A DNA stretch of 64,000 bases from assembly GCF_013113715.1 (NCBI RefSeq), contig NZ_CP053344.1, positions 558,001 to 622,000 on the forward strand. The letters are read 5' to 3'. Both the position numbers and the translations under genes were made by a program. The stretch's first letter is position 1. Each line of letters opens with the position of its first letter. Positions 8,022 through 15,363 of the stretch are shown here, piece after piece. The DNA is from Herbiconiux sp. SALV-R1. Lineage in GTDB: Bacteria; Actinomycetota; Actinomycetes; Actinomycetales; Microbacteriaceae. Below the pieces are notes generated by a model, which worked only from the letters and a program-made list of their open reading frames with translations, did not search any database and had not been told where the DNA came from.

Positions 8022-9728
8022 TTACCAGGTGAGGTTGGGGGTGCGGACGGGGGCGTCCCAGAGACGAACGAGGTCGTCGTCGGCGACGGTGAAGGTGACG
8101 GATGCTCCGTGCATGTCGAGCGAGGTCACATACGACCCGACGAGCGACCGCGCGACACTCACCCCGCGATCGTTGAGCAGCCGGTGTACCTGGCGGGCGA
8201 TGATCGACAGCTCGAGCGGATACGCACCGCCCAACCCGTTCACGATCGCGATCACCGACTGCCCGCGCCTCAGCTCGAGGCTTTCGGCCAGCGGAGTCAC
8301 GAGCTGCTCCACGAGTTCGTCGGCGGTGGCGAACGGGATGCGCCCCGTGCCGCGTTCGCCGTGGATGCCGACGCCGAACTCCACCTCGTCGGCAGCGAGC
8401 TCGAACGCCGCCCGCGATTCGCCCGGGTGCGTGCAGGCGTCGAGGGCGAGCGCGAGGCTGCGCGACCGGCCCACGACGTCTCGACCCGCTGCGGCGACGG
8501 CCGCGAGGTCGGCCCCCTGCTCGGCGAGGGCACCGAGCACCTTCTCCACGGTGACGACGGCTGCCGTGCCGCGGCGGCCCGGACCGTCGTGGGCGCCATG
8601 GGAGGCGAGGTCGTCGTCGACGATCACGGCCTCCATCGCGATGCCGTCGTCGCTTACGAGCTCGGCGGCGATCTCGAAGTTGAGCACGTCGCCGGTGTAG
8701 TTCTTCACGATGTGCACGACGCCCGCACCGCTGTCGGCGAGGCGGGTGCCGGCCTGCACCTGCTCGGAGGTGGGGCTCGCGAACACGGCGCCGCAGACGG
8801 CGGCGTCGAGCATCCCGGTGCCGACGAAGCCGGCGTGCAGCGGCTCGTGACCCGACCCTCCGCCTGAGACGAGACCGACCTTGCCCGAGGCAGGAACGGC
8901 CCGCGAGACCACGTTCGCTGCTGCGTCGAACGCGAGAAGGGAGGGGTAGGTGCGCTGGAGTCCGTCGAGAGCCTCGGCGATCACGTCGTCGGGCCGGTTG
9001 ACGAACTGGCGGCGGATGGTGGACATGGGTGCTCCTGTCAGTGCGGTGGTGTGGTGATGGGTGAGAGTCGTGTGAACCGTGAGGGCTTCGAACAGCAGGG
9101 ATGCCGCTGCGGCGCCCGGGTCGAGGTGGCCGGCGCTGCGTTCGCCGAGGTAGCTGGCGCGGCCCTTGCGAGCGACCAGCGGGAGAGTGCTGTCGCGGCC
9201 GGCGACTGCAGCGCGAGCCGCGCCCCGCAACGTCTGTTCGAGCTGCTCGCCTCGGGCGGCACGGGCAGTGAGTTCCGCGACCCCCGGTGCGATCGCGTCG
9301 ACCATGGTCTTGTCGCCGACCTCGGCGCGGCCGAGCGTGACGACGGATGCGAGACCCGCCTCGAAGGCCGAAGCCAGGCCGCCCACGTTCAGCTGGGCGG
9401 TTTCGCCTGCGCGCTTGCCCATGGCTCGGAACATCGAGCCGAAGAGCGCTCCGCTGGCGCCGCCCACGGTAGCGAGCAGCGTCATGCCGCAGCGGTGCAG
9501 CAGGTCGCCGGCGTCGGCCGGCGCGTCGTCGTGGAGTGTTGTTCGCAGAGCTGATGTTCCGCGGGTGAGATTGGTGCCGAGATCCGCATCCCCGATCGCG
9601 GAGTCGAGTTCGGTGAGCCAGCTCACGTTCGTGCTGCAGAGCTCGTCGAAGCGGTCGAGCCAGGCGACGAGATCGGCGACGGTGAGCGTCTCGGCGCCGC
9701 CGACCTCCTCGTCAGCGGGCACGAGCAT
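8022..9728 (-). CDS. Fused DhaL-DhaK dihydroxyacetone kinase
   Basis: A 568-aa continuous frame. Residues about 12-215 are DhaL: LDSAIGDADLGTNL with the metal aspartates (the His of the common DADHG motif is Leu), VGGASGALFG, EVGDKTMVDA and KGRASYLGERSAGHLDPGA. Residues 235-568 are DhaK: VSGGGSGHEPLHAGFVG, NYTGDVLNFEIA and GVGIHGERG, whose His carries the dihydroxyacetone hemiaminal. Domain order is L then K, the reverse of the single-chain ATP-type enzymes. An AGGAG and ATG at 9024-9036 lie exactly at the K boundary, so free DhaK (334 aa) may also be made. The start at 9728 overlaps the MIP gene by 17 bp. A homologous erythrulose or other triose/tetrose kinase role is possible. Confidence 0.85.
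   Translation of the reverse strand: MLVPADEEVGGAETLTVADLVAWLDRFDELCSTNVSWLTELDSAIGDADLGTNLTRGTSALRTTLHDDAPADAGDLLHRCGMTLLATVGGASGALFGSMFRAMGKRAGETAQLNVGGLASAFEAGLASVVTLGRAEVGDKTMVDAIAPGVAELTARAARGEQLEQTLRGAARAAVAGRDSTLPLVARKGRASYLGERSAGHLDPGAAAASLLFEALTVHTTLTHHHTTALTGAPMSTIRRQFVNRPDDVIAEALDGLQRTYPSLLAFDAAANVVSRAVPASGKVGLVSGGGSGHEPLHAGFVGTGMLDAAVCGAVFASPTSEQVQAGTRLADSGAGVVHIVKNYTGDVLNFEIAAELVSDDGIAMEAVIVDDDLASHGAHDGPGRRGTAAVVTVEKVLGALAEQGADLAAVAAAGRDVVGRSRSLALALDACTHPGESRAAFELAADEVEFGVGIHGERGTGRIPFATADELVEQLVTPLAESLELRRGQSVIAIVNGLGGAYPLELSIIARQVHRLLNDRGVSVARSLVGSYVTSLDMHGASVTFTVADDDLVRLWDAPVRTPNLTW
9032..9036 (-). promoter_or_regulatory. Internal ribosome-binding site at the DhaK boundary
   Basis: On the minus strand the sequence reads ACAGGAGCACCC then ATG (start base 9026), a good Shine-Dalgarno with normal spacing. 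It lies inside the fused frame at the precise beginning of DhaK homology. An out-of-frame TGA sits two codons before it, where a separate dhaL stop would be expected. Confidence 0.65.
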
Positions 9729-10470
9729 CCTCTTCTTCGAGAGCCTCGGTGAGGGTCGTGCGGTCGGCGCGGGTGCGGGAGACGAGCCCGAACAGCAGTC
9801 CCGCGGCGATGCCCGCGGTGATCTCGGCGATGACGTACACCGGCCACTGCTCCCACTGCACGGTTCCGCCGAGCAGCTGCTGCACGAGCATCGGCCCGGT
9901 GGTGCGGGCGGGGTTGATCGACGCCCCGGTGGCGGGGGCGACCGGGATGATGGCCGCGAACACGACGAGACCGATCACGATGCCGGCGAATCCCGGTGCC
10001 GCCTTGCGGTGGATGACGCCGAACACCGTGAACACCAGGATGAACGTGCCGAGGAATTCGGCGGTGAACGCCTGCCAGACCGGGATGTCTCCGTAAGCCG
10101 CGATTCCGAGACCGAGATCGCTGGCCTGCTGGCCGAGCGTGCCGACGATGGCGAAGGCGCCCGCGACCGCTCCGAGCACCTGGGCCAGCAGGTAGCCGGG
10201 CACGTCACGCCAGGCGAACTTGCCGCTCACGGCGAGCGCGAGGGTGACCGCCGGGTTGATGTGGTTGCCCGAGATGTAGCCGAACACGTAGACGGTGGCG
10301 ATGACGATCGTGGCGAAGGCCAGCGAGATGAAGCCGAGGCTCGCCATCGTGAACGGGGCGTCGCCGTTCACCATGAGGGCGGCGGGCACGGAACCGACCC
10401 CGATGAAGACGAGGAAGGCGGTGCCGAGGAACTCGGCTGTAAGGCGTTGCCAGGTTCGGTTGTCGTCCAT
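9712..10470 (-). CDS. MIP family channel (glycerol facilitator/aquaporin)
   Basis: The 252-aa membrane protein has six predicted helices and both half-helix signatures: SGNHINPAVTLAL and GASINPARTTGPM. By position in a dihydroxyacetone kinase operon it should admit glycerol or a related polyol. However, the second motif is NPART rather than the NPARD typical of GlpF-type aquaglyceroporins, which is closer to aquaporin-like members, so the substrate is open. A good ribosome site (AAGGAG) precedes the ATG at 10470. It is first in the operon, followed by the DhaL-DhaK fusion and DhaL. Confidence 0.88.
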   Translation of the reverse strand: MDDNRTWQRLTAEFLGTAFLVFIGVGSVPAALMVNGDAPFTMASLGFISLAFATIVIATVYVFGYISGNHINPAVTLALAVSGKFAWRDVPGYLLAQVLGAVAGAFAIVGTLGQQASDLGLGIAAYGDIPVWQAFTAEFLGTFILVFTVFGVIHRKAAPGFAGIVIGLVVFAAIIPVAPATGASINPARTTGPMLVQQLLGGTVQWEQWPVYVIAEITAGIAAGLLFGLVSRTRADRTTLTEALEEEDARAR

Positions 10471-10490
10471 GTGACTGTTCTCCTTTGAAC

Positions 10491-10530
10491 GGATGCGGGT
10501 GACCGGATGCGGGTGACCGGATTCCGGTGC
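10491..10530 (-). repeat. 14-bp tandem repeat in the MIP operon leader
   Basis: GGATGCGGGTGACC occurs at 10491-10504 and 10505-10518, followed by the decayed copy GGATTCCGGTGC (10519-10530). It lies in the untranslated leader of the dihydroxyacetone kinase operon, just beyond its ribosome site. Confidence 0.7.
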
Positions 10531-10556
10531 GCCGACGTCAGCAGCGCATCCGGCAC

Positions 10557-10593
10557 ATTCGATATTGTCGAATGACATTCGGTAATATCGAAT
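10557..10593. promoter_or_regulatory. Twin 17-bp palindromic operators of the IclR regulator
   Basis: Box 1, ATTCGATATTGTCGAAT (10557-10573), and box 2, ATTCGGTAATATCGAAT (10577-10593), are each palindromic. They agree in 15 of 17 bases when box 2 is read on the other strand. Their centres are 20 bp apart, about two helical turns. They occupy the AT-rich centre of the 204-bp divergent spacer between the MIP/kinase operon and the IclR gene, so they are the obvious binding sites for that regulator. Confidence 0.75.
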
Positions 10594-10674
10594 AATGCAC
10601 GGTCGCTCGAACCCTGTCAACAAGTCCGCGAGAATGGGTGCGGCACGCGCAGCGGCGGGCGAGTAGGAGAACGA

Positions 10675-11442
10675 GTGATCCAATCGATCGACCGGGCGGC
10701 GAAGATCCTGTCGCTGTTGCAGGGTGCGCGCCGGCTCGGCATCACAGAGCTCGGGGCGGCCCTCGATCTGCCGCCGTCGACCGTGCACGGCATCGTGAAG
10801 TCGCTGCAGGCGCACGGCCTCGTCGCGCAGGAGCGCGGCGGCAACCGCTACATGCTCGGACCGGCGCTGGTGAAGCTGTCGAGCGTCTACCTCGACACGC
10901 TTGATGTGAGGGCACGGTCGATCCGCTGGATGCACGACCTCTCGAGCGAGACCGGCTTCGCCACGAGGCTCGGGGTCGAGCTTTTCGGCGAGGTGCTCGT
11001 CATCCACCATGACCGCCGGCCCGACGGCTCCGAGCAGATGCCCGAGACCGGGCTCACGCTCCCCAGCCACGCCTCGGCGCTCGGCAAGGTGCTGCTGGCC
11101 TTCGATGCCGACCATCGACAGGATGCGCTCGACCGCCCCCTGCGCACCCTCACGGGGTCGACCAAGACCGACCCGGTCGAGCTCGAAGCCGAGTTCGACC
11201 GTGTTCGCCGCGAGTCGCTCGGCTACGAGCTCGAGGAGGCCGTCATCGGCGAGAACTCCGTCGCGGCCCCCGTCTACGACGCGAGCGGCGCGGCCATCGC
11301 CGCCCTCGCCATCGTCGTCCCCTCCTCCGAGTGGCCGCCCCCCGCCCCCGCCCTCACCGCCCTCACCGACGCCGCACGCTCCATCTCCCGCGACCTCGGC
11401 GCCCCCGCCCGCCCCGCGCCGGCGGCACCGCCTCGCCGCTGA
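10675..11442 (+). CDS. IclR family regulator of the glycerol/dihydroxyacetone operon (GylR-like)
   Basis: A 255-aa protein from GTG at 10675 (GGAGAACGA before it). The N-terminal winged helix (residues 2-60) reads IQSIDRAAKILSLLQG then LGITELGAALDLPPSTVHGIVKSLQAHGLV. The C-terminal IclR effector domain (about 75-245) has LPSHASALGKVLLAF and a GENSVAAPVYD segment. In Streptomyces the IclR protein GylR controls the glycerol operon, and the placement here, divergent from a MIP channel and dihydroxyacetone kinase, gives the same picture. The inducer is probably the sugar phosphate or free polyol (inference). Confidence 0.88.
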   Translation: MIQSIDRAAKILSLLQGARRLGITELGAALDLPPSTVHGIVKSLQAHGLVAQERGGNRYMLGPALVKLSSVYLDTLDVRARSIRWMHDLSSETGFATRLGVELFGEVLVIHHDRRPDGSEQMPETGLTLPSHASALGKVLLAFDADHRQDALDRPLRTLTGSTKTDPVELEAEFDRVRRESLGYELEEAVIGENSVAAPVYDASGAAIAALAIVVPSSEWPPPAPALTALTDAARSISRDLGAPARPAPAAPPRR

Positions 11443-11509
11443 CGAACAAGGGGCCCGTTGCGCGCTGCGCCACGCTGCGCCCGGCAAGGCCGCCAGGCCC
11501 GGCCTGGGG

Positions 11510-12106
11510 TCAGCGGGTGTGGAGGCCGTCGAGGAGGAGGAGGACCATCGGGTTGGGGGAGCCGTCGGGGGAGGGGGTGCGGTGGCTGAGGTCGCCGACC
11601 GCCTGGAGGAGTTCGAGGGGGTCGACGCCCGGGCGCACGTCGCCCGCGGCGACGGCGGCGTCGAGGAGGGAGCTGATGGCGGGGCCGAGCTTGCCCATCA
11701 GCTGCGCCGGGAGCGCGTCGTAGGCCGGGTCGCCTGAGCGGAGTGCTGCGGAGAGGCCCTGCTTGGTGGCGACGAAGCGGGTGAAGCGGGTGATCCAGAG
11801 GTCGAGCGCCTCGCCGGGCGGGTGCTTCTCGAGCAGCTCGGCAGCCTCGGCGGCGGTGGCGTCGATCTCCGACGTGAAGACCGCCGTCACGAGTTCGGCG
11901 CGGTTCGGGAAATGGCGGTAGAGGGTGCCGACGCCCACCCCGGCCTCGGTGGCGATCTCGCGCGCCGGCGCATCGACACCCGACCGTGCGAACACCGTGC
12001 GTGCCGCCGCCAGGAGGGTGTCGAGGTTCTGGCGAGCGTCGGCTCTGAGCGCGCGCGGCGCAGCGTCGGCCGACGAGGCCGAGGCGGTCCCGGGGACAGC
12101 AGGCAT
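11510..12106 (-). CDS. TetR family transcriptional regulator
   Basis: A 198-aa TetR protein from ATG 12106 (AAGGGG upstream). Its helix-turn-helix is LLAAARTVFARSGVDAPAREIATEAGVGVGTLYRHFPNRAELV (positions about 30-72; the core is VGTLYRHFPNRAELV). The C-terminal ligand domain resembles the TetR_C_33/SbtR-like group. It diverges from an aldo/keto reductase gene, and the 90-bp spacer carries two identical operators, so it very likely represses both. The upstream ATG at 12175 would place the operators inside the coding sequence and was rejected. Confidence 0.88.
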   Translation of the reverse strand: MPAVPGTASASSADAAPRALRADARQNLDTLLAAARTVFARSGVDAPAREIATEAGVGVGTLYRHFPNRAELVTAVFTSEIDATAAEAAELLEKHPPGEALDLWITRFTRFVATKQGLSAALRSGDPAYDALPAQLMGKLGPAISSLLDAAVAAGDVRPGVDPLELLQAVGDLSHRTPSPDGSPNPMVLLLLDGLHTR

Positions 12107-12116
12107 GGCGAACCCC

Positions 12117-12145
12117 TTGCTAACCGGAACGGTGTTCCGTATAGT
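12117..12145 (+). promoter_or_regulatory. Promoter of the aldo/keto reductase gene
   Basis: TTGCTA (12117-12122) and TATAGT (12140-12145) are separated by 17 bp, an almost ideal housekeeping-sigma promoter. The spacer is filled by the first TetR operator, so binding would exclude RNA polymerase. The expected transcript start is near 12152, about 45 nt before the reductase ATG. Confidence 0.7.
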
Positions 12146-12172
12146 CGACGACATGAGCGGAACGGTGTTCCG
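12125..12172. promoter_or_regulatory. Two identical TetR operators
   Basis: The 15-mer CGGAACGGTGTTCCG, a perfect 6-bp inverted repeat around GGT, occurs at 12125-12139 and again unchanged at 12158-12172. Centres are 33 bp apart, three helical turns, so two dimers would bind the same face of the DNA. Confidence 0.82.
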
Positions 12173-12196
12173 CATCCGAGTCTAGAGGAGAAGCCC

Positions 12197-13219
12197 ATGC
12201 AGTATCGACCCCTCGGCCGCACCGGAATCAAGGTCACGCCCTACGCCCTGGGCGCCATGATGCTCGGATCGTTCGGCAACCCCGACCGGCAGGAAGGCGT
12301 GCGCATCATCCACCGCGCACTCGACGCCGGCATCAACTTCGTCGACACAGCAGACCGCTACGGCGACTCCGAGGAGGTCGTCGGCGAGGCCCTCGCCGGC
12401 CGGCGCGACGAGGTTGTGCTCGCCACCAAGTTCTGGGGCCCGGTCGACGACGACGTGAACCACCGCGGCGCCTCCCGCCGCTGGATCATGCAGGCCGTCG
12501 AACGCTCCCTCCGCAACCTCCGCACCGACCACATCGACCTCTACCAACTGCACCGCCCCGACCCCGAGACCGACATCGACGAGACCCTCTCGGCGCTCAC
12601 CGACCTCGTGCGGCAGGGCAAGGTGCGGGCGATCGGCACCTCGTCGATGCGGGGCAGCGAGATCGTCGAGGCGCAGTGGGTCTCCGAGCGCCGGGGCTTC
12701 GAGCGCTTCCGCACCGAGCAGCCGAACTACTCCATCCTCGACCGCGAGATCGAGCGCGAGATCCTGCCCGTCGCCGAGCGCTACGGCATGGGCACGCTCG
12801 TCTACAGCCCGCTCGCCGGCGGCGCGCTCACGGGCAAGTACCGCGCGGGGCAGGCGAACGAGAACTTCCGCGCGGGCACCGGGATGCGCCACTTCCGCGA
12901 CGAGCGCCGGCTCGCCGTCATCGAGCAGCTCGTCGCCCTCGCCGACGAGGTCGGCATTCCGCTGACGCACCTGGCGATGGCGTTCGTCATCGCGCATCCG
13001 GGTGTCACCTCCGCCATCGCCGGGCCGCGCACGACGGAGCAGCTCGACGACACGCTCGCGGGCGCCGAGGTCGTGCTGAGCGACGAGATCCTCGACCGCA
13101 TCGACGCCATCGTGCCGCCCGGCGAGAGCATCGGCGCGATGGACATGGTCTATCGGGGGCCTGAGGTGACGGATGCTGCCCTCCGCCGCCGCCCGTCGGG
13201 CACGCGCTCGGCCGCCTGA
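12197..13219 (+). CDS. Aldo/keto reductase
   Basis: A 340-aa TIM-barrel oxidoreductase, ATG 12197 after GAGGAGAA. The AKR catalytic residues are visible: Asp and Tyr in NFVDTADRYGDSEEVVGEAL, Lys in VVLATKF and His in LYQLHRPD. The NADPH-binding end is TSAIAGPRTTEQLDD. The sequence is of the YajO/YghZ-like AKR group acting on aldehydes and ketones. Control by the divergent TetR protein suggests induction by an electrophile or carbonyl compound. The native substrate is unknown. Confidence 0.9.
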   Translation: MQYRPLGRTGIKVTPYALGAMMLGSFGNPDRQEGVRIIHRALDAGINFVDTADRYGDSEEVVGEALAGRRDEVVLATKFWGPVDDDVNHRGASRRWIMQAVERSLRNLRTDHIDLYQLHRPDPETDIDETLSALTDLVRQGKVRAIGTSSMRGSEIVEAQWVSERRGFERFRTEQPNYSILDREIEREILPVAERYGMGTLVYSPLAGGALTGKYRAGQANENFRAGTGMRHFRDERRLAVIEQLVALADEVGIPLTHLAMAFVIAHPGVTSAIAGPRTTEQLDDTLAGAEVVLSDEILDRIDAIVPPGESIGAMDMVYRGPEVTDAALRRRPSGTRSAA

Positions 13220-13279
13220 GGTTGGGGCTGGGGCGCCGAGCCCTCGCGGCTGAGCCGCGCACCGCCCGCGGCCTCACCC

Positions 13280-13549
13280 TCACAGCTCGCGCGTGAGCCC
13301 CCGCTGCACACCCGGGTAGGGGCCCTCGACGAGACGGTGCCTCGCGTAGCCGTCGAGGCGGGAGAGGATGACGTCGCGGCGGCCGTGCATCCATTCGGGC
13401 GTCGAGGCATCCCACTCGTCGGCCGGGGGCACGTACAGCACGGGTGGCTCGACGCCCCACCCCGCGTCGAAGAGGAAGCCCTTCGAGCCCTCCCAGTAGT
13501 AGACCTCCTCCTTCCACTTCGCCTCGACCTCGAAGTCGTCGTCGCGCAT
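13280..13549 (-). CDS. Small hypothetical protein
   Basis: An 89-aa acidic, tryptophan- and tyrosine-rich protein, MRDDDFEVEAKWKEEVYYWEG..., with a central PPVLYVPPADEW segment. It has no signal peptide, membrane helix or recognised motif. The ATG at 13549 is close to the divergent start at 13626, so the two may share a promoter region. Codon use looks real on this strand, and the opposite frames show no competing gene. Confidence 0.6.
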   Translation of the reverse strand: MRDDDFEVEAKWKEEVYYWEGSKGFLFDAGWGVEPPVLYVPPADEWDASTPEWMHGRRDVILSRLDGYARHRLVEGPYPGVQRGLTREL

Positions 13550-13625
13550 GGGGCCTCGCCTCCTTCCTTCGCTAGTGTCGGTGACGGGCCTCGTGGCAGG
13601 GCGCCGACGAGCCGAGGGGGACAGG

Positions 13626-14144
13626 ATGAGCGGGTTCAGCGAGCAGGAGCTGGTGGCCGAGGCGCGGGCGGCGTTGAGCGCAGCCGGTGACTCCGGGGGC
13701 GAGGTGCTGGCCGCCGGGGTGTTCGGGCTCGCCGACCTCGTTGTCGCTGAGGCGGTCGGGCTCGCGGCAGGCTCGATGGCCGGGGGCGGCGATGGCGGCT
13801 CGGGGGCTGGTGCTCTGGGTGCCGGTGTGGCCGCCGCCCTGGGTGGCCTCGCCGCCACGAAGGCCGCGGCCGAGGCGCAGGGCGTGACCGTGCAACTGCT
13901 CGTCGCCATCACCCCCGACACCATCCACGTGCTCAACCGCGACACCGGCGGCCGTCTGCGCACCGAGGTCGCCTCGTTCCCGCGTGCCACCACCCGGGCG
14001 ACGATCGAGAAGATCGGACTCAGCCGTCACCTCACCCTCGCCGATTCCGTGACCGGTGCGAGCATCCGGCTTCACGGTTCGACCTCGTGGATCTCCGCCC
14101 AGTCGCAGGGCGACAAGCTCGTGCTGGAGCTGCTCGCCGATTGA
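13626..14144 (+). CDS. Hypothetical protein with Gly/Ala-rich centre
   Basis: A 172-aa protein starting MSGFSEQELVAEARAAL. Residues about 40-85 are a Gly/Ala-rich, weakly hydrophobic stretch (GLAAGSMAGGGDGGSGAG). The C-terminal half, QLLVAITPDTIHVLNRDTGG ... LHGSTSWISAQSQGDKLVLELLAD, looks like a beta-strand domain resembling bacterial PH-like folds; this is only an impression. ACAGG stands before ATG 13626. The last 36 bp with the stop codon recur twice downstream. Confidence 0.65.
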   Translation: MSGFSEQELVAEARAALSAAGDSGGEVLAAGVFGLADLVVAEAVGLAAGSMAGGGDGGSGAGALGAGVAAALGGLAATKAAAEAQGVTVQLLVAITPDTIHVLNRDTGGRLRTEVASFPRATTRATIEKIGLSRHLTLADSVTGASIRLHGSTSWISAQSQGDKLVLELLAD

Positions 14145-14288
14145 CGCCGCCAGGGGTTGTCGCTCGCGGTGGCACGGCGACAAACTCGTGCTGGAGCTGC
14201 TCGGCCGCTGACACCGCCATGGGTTGTCGCTCGCGCGGTGGCACGGCGACAGACTCGTGCTGGAGCTGCTCGCCGGCTGACACCGCCA
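14109..14288 (+). repeat. Three tandem copies of a gene 3' end
   Basis: Units beginning GGCGACAAGCTCGTGCTGG start at 14109, 14176 and 14245 (periods 67 and 69 bp). The first is the end of the 172-aa protein gene. Copies 2 and 3 each keep the coding look (GDKLVLELLGR and GDRLVLELLAG) and a TGA followed by CACCGCCA, separated by the shared linker GGGTTGTCGCTCGCG. Period 67 puts copies 2 and 3 out of frame with the gene. No promoter or start codon gives them an obvious reading frame. Confidence 0.85.
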
Positions 14289-14299
14289 CGACCCGTTCC

Positions 14300-14938
14300 T
14301 CATGCGCGGAGCGGCCAGGGCTGCCACCCGCCGCCGTTCTCGTCGAGCCGTGCGCGCGCGGCCTCGACCCGCGGTGCGGGCGACTCGCCCGCCGGCACCC
14401 GCCCCGAGCTCGACCCGTCGGGAAACTCGAGCGCGTACTCCACCCAGGGCTCCGCTCCGCCGCCGATGCGCTCCCGGAAGCGCCCCTCCGCCACCGCCAG
14501 CACGGTCTTCTCCAGCTGATCGGCCTCGCCCTCCCAGGTCGAGTCGCACGCATCGCACCCGCACACCGGGAACGCGAACTCCTGCAGCATCCCGGCCCGC
14601 ACGAACACCCCCGGGTAGTCGGTGAACACGATCGTCAGCGGCGCCGCGGCCGGGTCGCGAGGCTGCAGGTGCACGGTCCGCGCCACCTCGCCCGTCGGCC
14701 GTCGGAGCTCTGGCCCGCTCTCGACACCCTCCGTCACCTCGATGTCGTAGGTGTCGCGCAGGTGCTCGACCAACGCCTCGGCCACCGCGTGCAGAGGTGC
14801 GAAGCGCTCCGGATGCGCATCCACCGAATAGCTGTCCTCTGGCGGCGACCCCTCCCAACGCCGCCCGTACTCGATGACGCGCCCATCGTCGTTGCGGACG
14901 ACGGGCCCCTCGATCGCCGGCCTCGCATAAGAGCTCAT
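14300..14938 (-). CDS. DUF6226-like protein
   Basis: A 212-aa soluble protein. SYARP and then RVIEYGRRWEGSPPEDSYSVDAHPERFAPLH match, from memory, a family of unknown function widespread in Microbacteriaceae and relatives (DUF6226). A conserved CGCDACDSTWE segment near residue 140 could bind metal. The ATG at 14938 (MSSYARP) is preferred over 14956 because homology begins there. No operon partner is evident; it ends 12 bp after the tandem repeats on the other strand. Confidence 0.7.
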   Translation of the reverse strand: MSSYARPAIEGPVVRNDDGRVIEYGRRWEGSPPEDSYSVDAHPERFAPLHAVAEALVEHLRDTYDIEVTEGVESGPELRRPTGEVARTVHLQPRDPAAAPLTIVFTDYPGVFVRAGMLQEFAFPVCGCDACDSTWEGEADQLEKTVLAVAEGRFRERIGGGAEPWVEYALEFPDGSSSGRVPAGESPAPRVEAARARLDENGGGWQPWPLRA

Positions 14939-14973
14939 CCCCGCATCATGCCGCATGCCTGGAGGTCGCGTCG

Positions 14974-15363
14974 TCAGCGATCTCGAGCCTCCGCTTCGCG
15001 AACGATGTCGAGGGCCCAGGCGACCAGATCGGATGCGTCGCTCGCGCTGATCGCGTCGGTGCCGTACTGCACCGGCGTCTTCCCGGCGGCCTTGGTCGAC
15101 GGGTGCGTGGCTCGGCGCAGCAGGCCCTCCGCATCCGCGTGGTCGTCACCAGCGCTGCGCTTTCCCAAGACGAGTCCACAGATCGCGTCGGCCGCTGCGG
15201 TCCCGGCGAGGATCGCATTGGAGCCGGCCACCTTGTTCTCGGCGGGGGCTCCCAGGTCGAGGAGCTCGGCGGCCGCGAGGTGGAGCTGTGCCTCCTTCAG
15301 GCGAGCGCGCGCGCCGGCGACGTCGAGGCGTACCGTGCGGCGCTTAGGCACAGGCTGTTTCAT
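14974..15363 (-). CDS. HEPN domain protein, toxin of a MNT/HEPN pair
   Basis: A 129-aa all-alpha protein. Helices ARLKEAQLHLAAAELL and ILAGTAAADAICGLVLGKRSAGDDHADAEGLLRRA carry an R-x5-H arrangement (RSAGDDH), the HEPN ribonuclease-type motif. The start at 15363 overlaps the upstream nucleotidyltransferase by 20 bp. MNT/HEPN pairs act as toxin and antitoxin; the HEPN member is generally the RNase or NAD-independent toxin and the MNT AMPylates it. Assignment of toxin role here is from this family knowledge, not from direct sequence proof. Confidence 0.75.
   Translation of the reverse strand: MKQPVPKRRTVRLDVAGARARLKEAQLHLAAAELLDLGAPAENKVAGSNAILAGTAAADAICGLVLGKRSAGDDHADAEGLLRRATHPSTKAAGKTPVQYGTDAISASDASDLVAWALDIVREAEARDR

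Noticed and set aside
11493-11507. CCAGGCCCGGCCTGG palindrome between the IclR and TetR genes
   Set aside because: Too little loop and no T tract; a terminator call would be weak, although the convergent position fits.
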